Shown piece after piece: positions 25,126-37,189 of a DNA stretch of 64,000 nt. Under the pieces are notes generated by a model. It worked only from the letters and a program-made list of their open reading frames with translations, searched no databases and had not been told where the DNA came from. Numbering within the stretch: position 1 is the first letter of the stretch; every line of letters starts with the position of its first letter. Origin of the DNA: Coprinellus micaceus (lineage: Eukaryota > Basidiomycota > Agaricomycetes > Agaricales > Psathyrellaceae). The position numbers and the translations under genes were made by a program. The DNA is taken from the NCBI GenBank assembly GCA_951394405.1, contig OX596335.1, forward strand, positions 62,001-126,000, given 5' to 3'.

Positions 25126-26781
25126 ATGGATGAACAGACAGCAAAGATGATCCTTGCGCAGATCCCTGGCTATCAGGTCTGGCAGATTCGTAGCTATATT
25201 GGCCGTAAGCGTACCTGGTTAAGTAGTCTGTTAAAGGCCCGCTGAGGATTCCGTGTAGTTGCAGGTCGCATGGCCCTCGTACGTTATCTCCCTTGCTCCC
25301 GAATTTCATTCAAACAATTGACGAATCGTAGCTATATCACTACGCTACCACATGCGATGAGGAAGTGAGGTACATATGGCCCCAACCGAAGTGGAAACTG
25401 GGGAAGGTTTTGTTCCTCACAACGAGATACGCCTCGATCCTCTCAATCATCTCGGACTGGACCAGTGCGTCGACCACTTCGATCAAGAGACGTCCTTACT
25501 GAAACCAGCCTTAGCTAGCACACCCAACTTCGCGAGCATCAGTGTGGTGGTAGGTTTCCCTTCTGCACCTACTCGGTCTGCGAGATGTGTGCGCTCACAT
25601 TGGTGCGGATAGGGATGTCAAGCTGGACTTTACACTTCGAATCGTACGTCTCCCACCACACAACGCCTTCGCCCTCGAGACTCAAGCTTTCAGTAACGGG
25701 AATGGTGTCACGCGTGTCTGCAGAGGGTGCGCGACCCTTTTCAATGCTGCTACGCTGAGCGCACTGAACGGGAGACGCGCAGGTACACTGTGGTTATGTC
25801 TGTACGCCTTGCTCGAGGGACAGGCGAAGTATCTGTACTTGCTAGTCGCCGTGTTTCTGGTGCGTTTCACCCCGAACATTCGCACGCGAACGCTACGAGA
25901 CCAATCAACCGTGGCTCACAGTGCTTCACCATCCCTGTTCAAGTCCTCCAGGGTTTTTACATATTCAGCCCAAAAGGTGAGATCGTCGGACTGTGACCTA
26001 CGTCCCGGAACTCAACGGCGCTTACAGCTATACCCCCATCGCTAATGGACGGCATCGTTGGTTGGCCCTGCAACTTTGGTCCAGTGTTACATCAGAACTA
26101 CTACGCTGCAGCGACGTACCTCACTTTCACGAGAGCACTGCGTGAGCATTCCGTTCTCGCTCTCCGTCGAGTAACTCTAACGCCCTGAACCAGTGGCCGC
26201 AGTCGTTGGTTTTGTGACGATAAGCATTCGCTATCGCAAGCAAGATCATTCCTTGATTCGCGTTATCCGACGTGAAGGGGGAATGTATTATATATCTGCA
26301 CTAGGTGCGTTGCTCATACTCCTTGGCACACGAATCGTGGCTCACGAATTTGCTTATCACGACCAGTGCTACTCTTCGCGGTAGCGGCGATAGCCACACC
26401 AGGGATTCCGGTACGTCTTTCCCGCGTCCTAATCGCACCATAGGTGTCTAATGTCTCTCGATCTCCGAGCAGGTGAAGGACAGATACTCCATTGTTGGAC
26501 CGTGCGTCATATTGCTTCCACTCGCGCTAAGTAATATCGCCTAACTCGCCACCCTTCCCAACAGACTAAGGCTGGTTCTCATCAACGTCTTTGTTGAGCG
26601 CCTAATACTGAGGATGAAGAACGCCGACGACCCAGGGACCCAAGCCTGTATCTCAACGCTGATGTTCAACCGCCCCGCGGCAGACAGCGAATCCGACGGC
26701 TCGGACGACATCAGTGAAGTGGTCTCCGAGGGGGTTATATCGGAGAAGCCCCCATCCTCCAAGGAAGGGTCTATTGCGTAG
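25126..26781 (+). CDS. DUF6533-type seven-helix membrane protein, copy 4
   Basis: ATG 25126 encodes MDEQTAKMILAQIPGYQVWQ. The block LYHYATTCDEEVRYIWPQ with LGKVLFLTTRYASI is at 25334-25440. TLWLCLYALLEGQAKYL follows at 25789. The Cys-containing loop reads MDGIVGWPCNFGPVLHQNYY at 26046, where the sister copies have LLGYPCN. AAVVGFVTISIRYRKQDHSL and VIRREGGMYYISAL lie at 26196-26305. LRLVLINVFVERLILRMKNA then DDPGTQACISTLMF lie at 26568, and the tail ends KEGSIA. The gene runs towards copy 5 and the two stop codons are only about 115 bases apart. The loop and the fifth helix are more diverged than in copies 2, 3 and 5. Confidence 0.82.
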
Positions 26782-26895
26782 CTTCGTCATTAGAGCCTCA
26801 TTAAATGATGATTAAAATATCGCTACAAAGGGCCCCGCCTTTGGATACAATCTCGTGCTCAAAGAATGGGCATTGCTGAACCAGGTACTCGGACG

Positions 26896-28599
26896 CTACG
26901 CTACTGAGGTCTCGCCCTGTCGCCCGTCGAGGTCCCGCCCTTCGTCCTCCGTACCTCCCTGTGACGTATTCTCGTGGGTCGTACTCTTCTCTCCATTGGC
27001 TAGATCCGGCCCGTCGGACTCACGACCATCATAATCTTTCTCGAAGATCAGGCTCGAGATCACCGCTTGAGTTCCAGGGTCGCTGACGCATCTCATTTGC
27101 AGGAGAAGTCTATCGACGAAGACCATCACGAGGAGCCATCGAAGTCTGCTCATTTGTCGGGTTAATCAGTGACTTGCACCTCGCTGCTGAGGCAGATCCT
27201 GTACGTACGCTTTGAATGCCGCATAGTCGTCAGTAATCTGTGGAGGATCTGAATTAGCGCTCATTCAAGCTAAACTGCCGTTGCGAACATGCACACACCG
27301 ATGATCCCGGGGTCAGAGATAGGCTCCCAAGGAATCGGAAGACTTTCAGTGTGCAATTCAGCTTGGATTCCTCCGATATGATGAGACACTTACCCAGCGC
27401 CGACATGTAGTACAGTCCACCTTCTCTGACGATAACCTTGATGAGGTTGTTCCTCTGCTTTCGGTATCGTACAACAATTGTGACAAGCCCCGCAGCCAAC
27501 CCCACTGTGAGGACGTGATTGTTAGTCCCTGGGAAAGCCTTGGCGACTTCATTTCCGGAAGGACGTACAGACGGTACGCGTAAGATTTATGTAGTTCGCA
27601 ATGAACTCATTTTTTGGGTGCTTTCCTGGGCTGAAGCTGCACGGATAGCCAATGATGTGGTCCAGGATTGATGTTTGGACAGCTGTGAGCGTGAATTAGC
27701 TTTCGGCGGTCTTTTCTAGCATATCCCAGAAAACCCACCAGTTTGAGTGAGATCGTTCGCGAGGTCAAGAACAACGATGGGGAGTGACAGCCCCTGGGAG
27801 CCAGCGCCGAATCAGCGCCTCCTCATGGCAAAATGGCAAAGAGATCCATGACGACATACTAGAAAGACCAGTATAATGACCCAGAAGTATTTCTTCTTCC
27901 CCTCGAGTAAGGCGTAGATACAAATCCAAAGGATTGCTTCAAAGTAGCAAAAAATCAGTTCCCGTCTGAGAATCCGGCGAAGTGGGTACTCTGGGTGTGC
28001 ACTGACCTTCGGCGGTGACACGGCATAGTTCTGTGGAGACGTTGATAAACTGCGATGTCGCTTGGCAAACCTACGGGGTGCAGTCAGAAATCCTGCAAGA
28101 TCGGAATCGACTCTTTCTGGGGCGGTAAGGACTGACAGGTAAAGCCATTTGGAGGCGTGTTGGCCAGTTGACTTAGGATACAAGCGTGAGACGTGGTGTA
28201 TATGCATGTCCGAAGATTAGAGTGTGCTCACCCAAAAGTTGAGCGATCATGGTGCTCAAGGCCATGTATCGAGTGGTCAGGAACAAGGTCTTTCCCAGTC
28301 CGAAGCGGCGTTGTGGCCAGATATGCGACACCTCTTCTTTGAAGGTAGATACGTAGTAGTACATCTGGAGGACGGTGAGCTTCATTACCAGGGTGAGTGG
28401 AGGTGTGCCTGACGAGTGCTGTGTAGCTAGCAACTGAAAATGCATTATGCGTGGAAGGCCCTGGTCAGACAGACACCGATGCTTTGGCGGGCGTCAGAAA
28501 CTCACGCATAACATATTCCTCAATCTGCCACAGCTTAAACTGGGGCAGTAACTCGAGGATTAGCTCTGCAGTCTCTTGATCTACAGTGGTAACAGACAT
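26896..28599 (-). CDS. DUF6533-type seven-helix membrane protein, copy 5
   Basis: Minus strand, ATG at 28599: MSVTTVDQETAELILELL then PQFKLWQIEEYVM. The block MYYYVSTFKEEVSHIWPQRR with LGKTLFLTTRYMAL lies at 28365-28245. ILWICIYALLEGKKKYFWVI is at 27935-27875, and AGLVTIVVRYRKQRNNLI with VIVREGGLYYMSALG at 27505-27390. LRWLLVMVFVDRLLLQMR at 27147 precedes DPGTQAVISSLIFEKD and a strongly acidic tail ending GETSVA. A TATAAAT box (28669-28675) lies 70 bases before the start. It faces copy 4 tail to tail, and its N-terminus is closest to copy 2, so inversion and duplication have both shaped the cluster. Confidence 0.85.
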
Positions 28600-29350
28600 C
28601 GGGGGTCGAGGATAAGGGAGATGACCTGGTATAGGGAGGCGCTGAGGACGAAAGGATGTGGTCTGCACATTTATACGGCGCAAACCTCCTCTTCTGGCCA
28701 TTAAGGTTTACCGCTCAGAAGTCCGAATCTATAGTCCAAGTAGTCGCGAAGCTCGACAATTTGTCTCTAAGGACAAAAGCTCCACCTTTTGTCTCCATGT
28801 GCGAGCTCCGAAACAGGATCATTCGTAACAGGTGTTGGAGGAAGAGCGGACAGTACCTTGAATGCACCACCCACCCACATCCGGGTCTAATATCACTCCC
28901 GTTGCGCTTCCGTTGGTCATGGCCATCCAATTTGCACCCCATTGAGCCGTGAAACTGATTCCCTGGTGGGCGATCGCGCCAGAATTAAGCGCTCACGGTA
29001 GCTTTTACTCCTGGCGAGGCTCTGTCAACTCAGCGGGTGAAGGGAGAGTGTCTGAGAGCCAACGGAACGAGACATGATTGCTGATCGGAGCACGGTGTGA
29101 GGGCATTCACAGATGGTCGCCCACATGGTAGGATTGTCGTCAATTCGATGAAACCGTGACATCCTCAGGCTATAGTGCACTTCGGCGCTTCAGCAGGGCC
29201 GAATGCCTTTGGTCCAGGAAAGAGTCTTCTGCAGGAAGCTCGAAATACGAACCCGGCCCAGAACGCCTCCCTCTTCCATTCGTGCATACAACGGCAATAA
29301 ATAACATGGTTCTGTTGACACAAATTCTACCTTCGACGTATGTATCCCGT
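28600..29350. other. Intergenic, promoter of copy 5 and 3' flank of the subtilase
   Basis: Apart from the TATA box of copy 5 nothing stands out. An open frame at 28715-28942 has no recognisable content. Confidence 0.45.
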
Positions 29351-32300
29351 TCAGGCGCTCGGCACTTGGACACCAATAATAGGGCTAAGCCAGGTCTCGT
29401 AGTCCTCTTGGCTGTTCCGGTTGCCGGTGACCTTGAGGACACGGAAAAGGAGGCGGTATGAGCCGTTGGGGATCGCTGTACCATTAGCAAAGACGGGATC
29501 GAACAAGTCGAATACATAATACGGGTTTGTGTCTCGCTAGTCCAAGGCGTCAGAAGATGCGAATCTGATAGGATCGACATTCTCACTTCATGGTTCCGGG
29601 ATATAAACTCTTCCTGGATGATTGGACCAATTATCTTCACTTGGGCGAACGTGCCACTCCCCTTGCCGGGCCTGAAGGGGAAGGAGAAGATGGGGCCGTA
29701 GTGGCGATGGTCGCCGATAGCGCGGTCCTCCAGTGAACGAGGTTGAACCGTCGACCTTACGGTGATATTGGTGTCGACGAGATCGACCCGAAAGAGGGGA
29801 GTACCAAAGAGTTGTCTCCACAGAAGGCTAGGGTAGTCAACCGGACTGAAGGTGTAGTTTGTTGCTGTCACTTGAACTTCGCCGTTGCTGTCCAGAAGTA
29901 CGGGTGTGGCGAAAGGAAGGACTTCGTCGGTAGTATCCAAGATAGCCACATTCTTCAAGGTACCAACACCGCCCACGTAGCTAACATGGACGGGGGTCTC
30001 GGAAGCACCCGCCACCTGTACGAATCCAGAGAAAACTGGGAACGTCGAGGCGTCGAGCCCAGTGGGGGCTGCAAAGCGAACGGTGATTTCGCGAGACTGA
30101 CCAGGGGCCAGACTAAATGTTGCGGGGGTGATAGCGGCTGTGGCTGCAGCGCTCGACAGAGGTACTGGACCCGGAGCGATGAAATTACTGCCCTATAGGA
30201 TCACAGAATCAGAATTCAAACTCGAAGTTCTTTATGCCTATGGTACTGGTGCTTACGGGGATGAATGTAAGCGCAGTGCCTGCTGGGATGTGGGAGGTCG
30301 TGTACTCCTTTCGTGCCGCCCCTGAATTCGTCACTCGGAAGGTATGCCTGAAAAACAGGGTTTAGCAACGAATCGAGAGTCCAGGCTGACGATCGGAGCC
30401 TGCACTTACACGGGCTTGAAGTTGGTGGTGTCGTTGAGGACGAGCTCTCCTGTGGACAGGATGGTGGTCGAATGGAGTGCGTCGTACACGTTGATAAGCC
30501 CAGCACCCTGTTGAGTGAGGGTTTGCGATGGGCCAGAGTCGCCGAGGTTCACGGGGACGGATTTCGCTGTCGTTTGGAAGAGTGTTCGAGCGCCTCGAGC
30601 AACGCCGACCGATTTCCCTTTGAGCTCAAGCAGCAAAGCGCCCGAACCAGCGACAAATGGGGTCGCCATCGAGGTACCGGACATCAGCGCGAACCCGTTA
30701 TCCGGGACTGTGGAGAGGATGTTTCCGCCAGGTGCGGCGAGGGAGGGTTTGAAGTAGAAGTCGTTCGTCGGGCCATAGCTTCGTTGATCGTCAGAACGCC
30801 CAGGATATATGGGAGATTGCAAGACGTACGTGCTAAAGTCTGACATCAAACCTCCTCGGGTAGTAGGGAACGAGACGGAACCGCCGGTCTGAGGGAACGA
30901 GACGGTTATGGACACTCCAGCAAGCCATTGCTCCAGCAACCAGAGACCGTCCTCTGCACGTATCAGCGATGCTCTCCCAGCGAATGTGCCGACTTCGATA
31001 GCGTTGAACCCACTACCGTTACTGTGGAGGCTGTGAGCAAAGGCGACGTATGTTCTGTATAGAGCCTACCCACTCATAGATAAGCGCATACTTTGCTCCC
31101 TTCGCAGCAACGTTGTCCAGTTTCTGTACCTGGGGGTGGCGTAAGTGATGCTTATCATAGTTCAGGGGTGGCGACTTACGAAGGGGCATGTGCCGCGACG
31201 GATGATGACCAGAGATGTGGAAAGATCTGGGACACTCGCCGGCAGCGGGTTGCAAGCATCGTTTGCTACAGTTGTGTTGGATAGAACGTAGATGGGAAGC
31301 TCTTGCGATATTTCGAGAGGGAAAGTCGAGTAATATACGATGGGGTCATGCTCAGCGCCGTGAACGGTTGCCGATTGCAGTGGAATGAGGGTACTGCCAA
31401 GGTATTAGAAGAAGTCAACCTCTAAACCGAAGCTATACACTCACTTCTCAACGCTTGCCACTCCAATCGCGTCGATACCGGTTGCCGGACTCGAAGCATA
31501 CCACGAGCCGTCGGCGCCCTACGTTGGCAGAATGTTCAGTCTCTCAACGGCTTCCTGGAGAGGGGTCGTGCTCACGTCATTACCAGCGCCAACGGTGACG
31601 ATCTTTCCCGCTCTCGCGATGCGGCTTGCAACCACGGCACTGGTGGTGGAGGTCCAGCCGCTAGCGGAACCGATAGACACTGTGATAATATCGTTGCCCT
31701 CTGCGTGTGCTCGAAGGAAAGCCTCTACCAATACTGGTTTGTGGGAAGGCACGTCAGTTTACGACGAATGGGAAGTCAACCAAACACGCACTGTCATCTT
31801 GGACTTGTCCAACGCACCCGAACACTCGGTAAGCGTACAAGGTAGCGTTCGGAGCTACGCCCAGGATGTTGAATTCGTTATCGGGATTCGCTCCGACTAT
31901 TCCCTGGTGTAAACATCAATATATGGCTCTTCTGACACTTGGGAAGATGAGCTTACAGCAACGTGTGTTCCATGGCCTTTGCGAAGAGGCATCAGAACGC
32001 ATTCTGTTAAGGGCGATAGAAAACGGAGAATCTCACCTTGGCAGTCCAAGGGATCGTCGTCGGGCACAGGCTCATTGAAGCCTACCGAATAGTGAGATCA
32101 TCTCCTCTGGCGAAGATCGAGGATCACGTACCAGTGTAGGCATCTCCAACAAAGTCGTAGCCCCCAGCGACTTTCTTCCCAGCTCCAAATCCACCACCTA
32201 GTGCGGGATGGCGATAGTCTATACCTGTGTCGATCCTACGACCGCATCAGGCCTTTGCTTGGTACTTAAGGAGCTCGAAAACACCCACACTGCAATCCGA

Positions 32301-33053
32301 ACTCCGTTTCCAGAGATCCCTTGCGCGTGAACCTTGTCGACACCCTGTGTGGATATAGAAGATGAGCAACGGAACTTTCAAGCGCTGTATGTGGGTAACC
32401 TCACCGTCATGACATGGGTTGACCGTGCATAGCCCGGGATTGCAGGGTCCTCTCTGGAAGTTACCGTCTTCTGAAATGCAGGCCTACGAGGATGCCAGTC
32501 AGCCGTACAGTACGAATCCAGGGTTTCCCTCACTTTGGCGAGTCGACTAGAATCACAGGTCGGATTGCCTTGATCCCTTGGATACTCTGGATAGTGGATG
32601 CATCCTGAAGGCCAGCTACTCAGCATCGTGCAGATCTGAGTAGGGCGGGTTTGACCCACCTCAACGCTCTGTGGGGCTCCCGTTAGTCTATCTCGATAGT
32701 CTACTACGGCAGGAACTCACGTTTACGGTGATGGATGCTCCCACAAAGATCCCAGCCGCATCGAATTCCTTGTTCACGTCGATGGCGACATCGCGCTCCC
32801 GGATCGAGGAGTACGCTGCGTCTAGCGCCTGAGAGGATGTCGCTCAACCAGACCAATGAGAGGTAGAGGGGCTATATGTACCTACCCTTGTGAATGAACG
32901 CTTGGTGTTGAAACGGGCGAGCTCGTCAACCTCAATAATGAACTTGTTGGGAACGGATGGTAGGCCCTGTGCGTTGGCGAAGCGCTCTGGTACGACGGCC
33001 AGAACCGCACTTGCGAGCGACAAAGGAATCAGAGCCCAGAGAGCTCTTGTCAT
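29351..33053 (-). CDS. Large secreted subtilase with PA-type insert (S8 family)
   Basis: Minus strand. ATG 33053 gives a signal peptide, MTRALWALIPLSLASAVLA, then a propeptide starting at PNKFIIEVDELARFNTKRSF. The catalytic Asp is in IDTGIDYRHPALGGGFGAGK (about 32225). The His is in GHGTHVA, near 31975. After NPF-rich exons, an insert of the protease-associated (PA) type lies at about 31420-30960. The Ser is in GTSMATPFVAGSGALLLE (30690-30640), just after the PGGNILSTVP oxyanion region. A C-terminal Fn3/beta-sandwich domain follows with SRSREITVRF-like and VSYVGGVGTL stretches. The last exon ends SPIIGVQVPSA, with stop at 29351-29353. The product is about 890 residues in about fifteen exons, far longer than the 390-residue protease at 6288, and belongs to the other subtilase branch (minor extracellular/pyrolysin-like). 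All three catalytic residues are present. It sits between DUF6533 copies 5 and 6. Confidence 0.88.
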
Positions 33054-34228
33054 CGTCCTAAAGAGTGGAGTTTTGAAACGAATGGCGGGGTGTTACCTTC
33101 AAGAAGATGAAGGATAGCGTTCGAATCCTCTCGAGCCAACTCTTATAGGACATAGGGATCAGAAGAAGATGTCAGGGTGTGGAGATGAGATAGAAACGCT
33201 TTGACAAACGTCAATAGTATCCCACATACAAAGCCATAACGCGATGCGCGAGGTTCTCGTTAGCATTCCATGATGAACTGAACTTCCCGAAGCGCCGTCG
33301 TGCGAGAGTTTGGGTCGCCGTCGGGGTTAAAGAGCCCATGACCCTAGTCATGAACTTCGACGACAGTGTTTTGAAGGTGGCGGAAGACGCTAACTGCCTT
33401 GGATACCTTGTTCAACTGTTCGTCCCAATGAGCGAGCATTAATAGATCTGCCAGTTACGCAAAAATGAAATCGCTCAACCAATTCCTCCTTGTATCCACT
33501 TCTGGCGGGGGGATCAATCAGAGCGTAATAGAAAAATCCAAGCGTCCATCAGAAGCCGCTGCATCAGGATCCCAGGATAAGCGCCCGTCGGTAGCATGGA
33601 GCGTTCAAATGACCGCACGAGGGGGGATTCCGCCATTGCGTAAAGGGGGTATCGCGACACGCGGGTACCTCGTACCCACGAAAGTTGTTCGATGTGGGGA
33701 TCGCGCCCCCTTCATCAATTGCGAGGGGCAGGTGAGCCAGGTGCAAACCAGAACATTCAGAACGGCAGGACGAGTCCAGGCGGTGACCATGTCGCAGGAA
33801 AGGTTGAAGCAGGGTGCCATTAGCTATGGCTGGGAAGGGTCTCTTAGCAGTTTCGTCACATTTCTCCAGTTGAGGTGCCCAGCTTTGAGCCATAAGCCGT
33901 TTGACAGGATTTCGGCCATAGCGCTGAGCGATGGTGGAGGTTGAGGGGAAACCATGCGTGCTAGTGCTTCGGGGAGAATGTGCTGTCAAGACCTTTCAAT
34001 TCTAATACGACCACATACCGGACCTCCGAACCGAGCGGAGAACCAGCGACGGTCCAAGGACCGAGTGCTTCGGACTCAGAGACTCGAAAATGTCAGTGCA
34101 TACATACGTGAAATTCTATAGAAACAACACACTGATTTACCCTATCTAATCATGGCACGCGAGTGAGCAAAGAAGGACCTCCGGATCCTCAGGAAACGGG
34201 TACTTCGCCCAGTTGTGCGCGGGGCTAG
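33054..34228. other. 1.2 kb intergenic, no certain gene
   Basis: The subtilase promoter lies at the left edge (TATAAG on the minus strand at about 33143-33148, 90 bases before the ATG). A 159-codon open frame on the plus strand (33465-33944) starts with ATG but has a basic, low-complexity sequence and an equally long frame opposite, so I do not call it a gene. Confidence 0.4.
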
Positions 34229-35915
34229 CTACACCGAGGATGTTTCCCGGTGTGGTGACCTTGGGACCTCCTGCAACTCTAACCCTTCTCCCTGTTTTTC
34301 CTTTGGTTCCCGATTCAGCGCGTCGTTGTCACTCTCCCTGGGGTCGTATTCTTCCATCCCGCCAGATAGCGACGATTCTGTGTCGTAGGGATTAAACATC
34401 AGGGTAGAGACGACGTTCCGTGTGCCTGGGTCGTCAACCTTGCGCAAGAGGAGTAGGAGGCGGTCGGCGAAGACGTTGACGCAGAGCCATGTTAGGCTGT
34501 TGGAATGAAAAGTACATAAACGTCAGCCTGTGTCGGCTTCGAGTAGTAAATAAGTTGCACACGTACGCATCGATGATGATGTATCTATCATTCAACTGAA
34601 AGCCGAGGGTCAGCGCGTAAGTTACGGCAAGAAGAGTTGCTGTGTGCACCTTGACCGATGTGGTTTGACCGAGTCCGGCAAAGAAGCGAAGTACTGAAGT
34701 TAGATATCCTCAGAGGCCCCTTCCAGAACCAACGGCTAGCAGGAACTCACTCAGTGCCGACATGAAGTACATTCCACCTTCTCGTCGGATGATCCGGATG
34801 AGGGAGTGATTTTGCTTCTTATATCGGACAAGGATGGTGACGAGGCCAATGGCCATTGTCACTTCATTAATAAGAGGATATCAGCTCGGGGTTGGCGCCA
34901 AGGGGAGGAATCTCATACCAAGCGTCCTCGAGAACCCGATGTAGGCAGCGATTTGTCGGAGGTGGAGATGCACTGGTGGAGTATACGTACACGCATAGCC
35001 CAGGGTCAAGTCTAACTCATCAGGCTGATAAGCTTGGGAGAGTCCGCAATGCAAATTAGCACCACATAGCCCCAGCGACGCGAAGGGGAGAGCCGGCGGA
35101 AACTCACCATGTTGGCTCCAGAGGGCTATCGATTGCAAGACCTGGAGTGGTACCATGACACCCTGGTATCTCGGCATTCATTTCCGTTCTGATAATGCGG
35201 GGACCTTACGCACCAGGAATAGGAGGACGAGGAGTGGAATATACTTGGGCTTCCCACCAAGCAGAGCGTAGAGGCACAGCCAGATGGTCGCTAGAGTGCC
35301 CACGAGTGAGGCTTTGGCGAAGTCGAAAGGGACGAAGACAGACCTTCAGCACATGTGCCTGCAAGGATTCGAGCAACTGGCCGAGGTGGAGTGTGAACAA
35401 GCAAGTTCGACAGACCATTCAAGTTGACACCGTGCAGGACGGGGATGACGTACTGTTTGTGGTGCGAAGCAGGGCGTCGCAGGTCTGGAGGCTGCGGTTG
35501 GGCAAATTGCGGCGAATACGAGGCTTCCATGCGACGTACCGATACGCTGGTAACGGCAAATGTTGGCCAGTTCACTGGGGAGCAACTTGGTCAATGGGTG
35601 CCAAGGGCTAGGGGAATTCACATCCCCGCACCGTTTATTTCCATCGCCATCGCCGCCATTGCGCTGTACCGCGTCGTCATGAACAACACCTTACCAATCT
35701 TCCAGGGCTTTTGCGGCCAAACTTGTGAGACTTCTTCATGGAACGTCGTGGCGTAGTGGTAGAACTAGAAAGCGTGAGCTACGAATACGGAGATATGGGA
35801 GGTGAACGAAACTGACCAGGGCAGCGAAGATGCCTAGTTGTACGTAGCTTATCGTCCTGACGTTCTGGTAGAGAGGGACCATCGCTTGGACGTACTCCAC
35901 AAATTCCGGATCCAT
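34229..35915 (-). CDS. DUF6533-type seven-helix membrane protein, copy 6
   Basis: Minus strand, ATG at 35915: MDPEFVEYVQAMVPLYQNVR. The family block FYHYATTFHEEVSQVWPQ then IGKVLFMTTRYSAMAA lies at about 35760-35640. The alanine/methionine-rich second helix follows. TLWLCLYALLGGKPKYI is at about 35290-35240, and the loop with LTLGYACTYTPPVHLHLRQI at about 35010-34950, where sister copies have LLGYPCN. AIGLVTILVRYKKQNHSLIR with REGGMYFMSAL lies near 34860-34755. LTWLCVNVFADRLLLLLRKV then DDPGTRNVVSTLMFNP gives the last helix and the start of an acidic tail ending RETSSV. A TATATAGC sequence at about 35997-36005 is the likely core promoter. It is the copy with the most substitutions in the conserved loop, yet its reading stays open, so it is probably functional. 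Confidence 0.8.
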
Positions 35916-36361
35916 ACTAGTCGAGCGTGGATATAATGGGCGAGATAGATAGAATGGAGACCAAAGGCCGTCCTCTGGATTCGAATATCGAGAGAGGCTA
36001 TATAGCTAGTCCCCTACGGCCGGACTAAGCCGTGTCGCGGGTTCGATGGATAGCGAGAAGTCATCCAGGAACGATGGAAGGGAGTGGGATTGCGGCCAAC
36101 AATACGGGATCTGCACAGACAATGATGAGTTGATGGTCAAACAGGGTCACAATTCATCCTACTAATTGCGGAAGCCATATCGCCGAGATGCGAGGTCATC
36201 GCTGCTTACTAGATAGACGCCCGTTCTTGTCGCTCCACAAGGGCACAGGGGACGAAGGAAACGTGGGCCTAGTTTACTCAACCGCCAGTACCTGTTCATA
36301 CATGGGCGGCGAATAGAACCCTTCATCAAGCAGTAGTATCAGTTGGGGTTGCTAAGTGAAG
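35916..36361. other. Intergenic, no gene seen
   Basis: Promoter side of copy 6 and 3' side of the small gene to its right. No protein-like frame. Confidence 0.45.
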
Positions 36362-36700
36362 TTACTGAACATTGTTCATCTTTGACACCCATCGCCTCGA
36401 GGCCCAGGGGCCGTGCCCAGCAGCCCCGGCGAAGTTGGACCCGGCGAGAACGAACACGGCTGGGACCTGGGTGGAGAGAAGGAGGAGGAAATCCATTGAC
36501 TTGGCTCCTCCGTCAGGTACTTGGCGCTGGACGAGGTGGGCCCAATATTCTTGAGTTTTGCTCGAGGTCTCGAGATCGTTGTGGTGTCCTCGCCATAGGC
36601 CTGTTTCCCAAGCTTTACAGGCCCACATGAAGGCGAGGCGAGTGAGATAAAACGGCACTGAGAGATTCAGTGCTCTCCAGTCGGTGAGGTCCAAGAGAAG
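36362..36700 (-). CDS. Hypothetical protein, possible last exon(s) only
   Basis: A minus-strand frame reads DLTDWRALNLSVPFYLTRLA then FMWACKAWETGLWRG and ends MNNVQ. It has a natural amino-acid mix with possible membrane-facing stretches (SMDFLLLLSTQVPAVFVLAG). An exon ending PSYTDS at about 36713 may join upstream through ATG 36863. I do not recognise the family. It could be a gene remnant next to copy 6. The opposite strand is also open, so the call is weak. Confidence 0.35.
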   Translation of the reverse strand, partial: LLLDLTDWRALNLSVPFYLTRLAFMWACKAWETGLWRGHHNDLETSSKTQEYWAHLVQRQVPDGGAKSMDFLLLLSTQVPAVFVLAGSNFAGAAGHGPWASRRWVSKMNNVQ

Positions 36701-37189
36701 GGTGGTAGCTGTCGGTGTACGACGGGAAAGCGAACGACAAGAAGTTCAACAGCGCTTCCACCGCCGTTTCTGGTGAGAGGGGCTTGAAATCTCTAGAAAG
36801 TAGACAGCATATAGAGGGAGCCCAATAGGATGTAGGTTGTGGTTCAGTGTGAAGAGGTCGCATTCTGAGTCATGACCTGAGACCACCAAATCTAACAAAG
36901 CCAAACTCGTGGCCATGGCGGATCAGTCGAGGCTCGGCATCGGTGGCGATCAACCTGGTGGGCGCTAAAGTCTCCCTCCATGGACTTGGCTTACACGACG
37001 TTCGAGTAGATGTCCAGAGCTCATGGGTACAAAATAAAAGCTTGGAGACTTATTGCAGTAAGAAGCCCAGATCTGTATAAAACATTTCACCGATAGCTCG
37101 AGAACCGACAATAACTGGCATTTCGACCTCTACGTGCCTTATAATAATACACTATCAATTGGGAGAATAAATATGCCTTGAGTAGCCAC

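Noticed and set aside
33465..33944. Possible 159-residue gene on the plus strand
   Set aside because: It has low-complexity basic composition, an equally long open frame on the other strand, no splice-supported extension and no motif.
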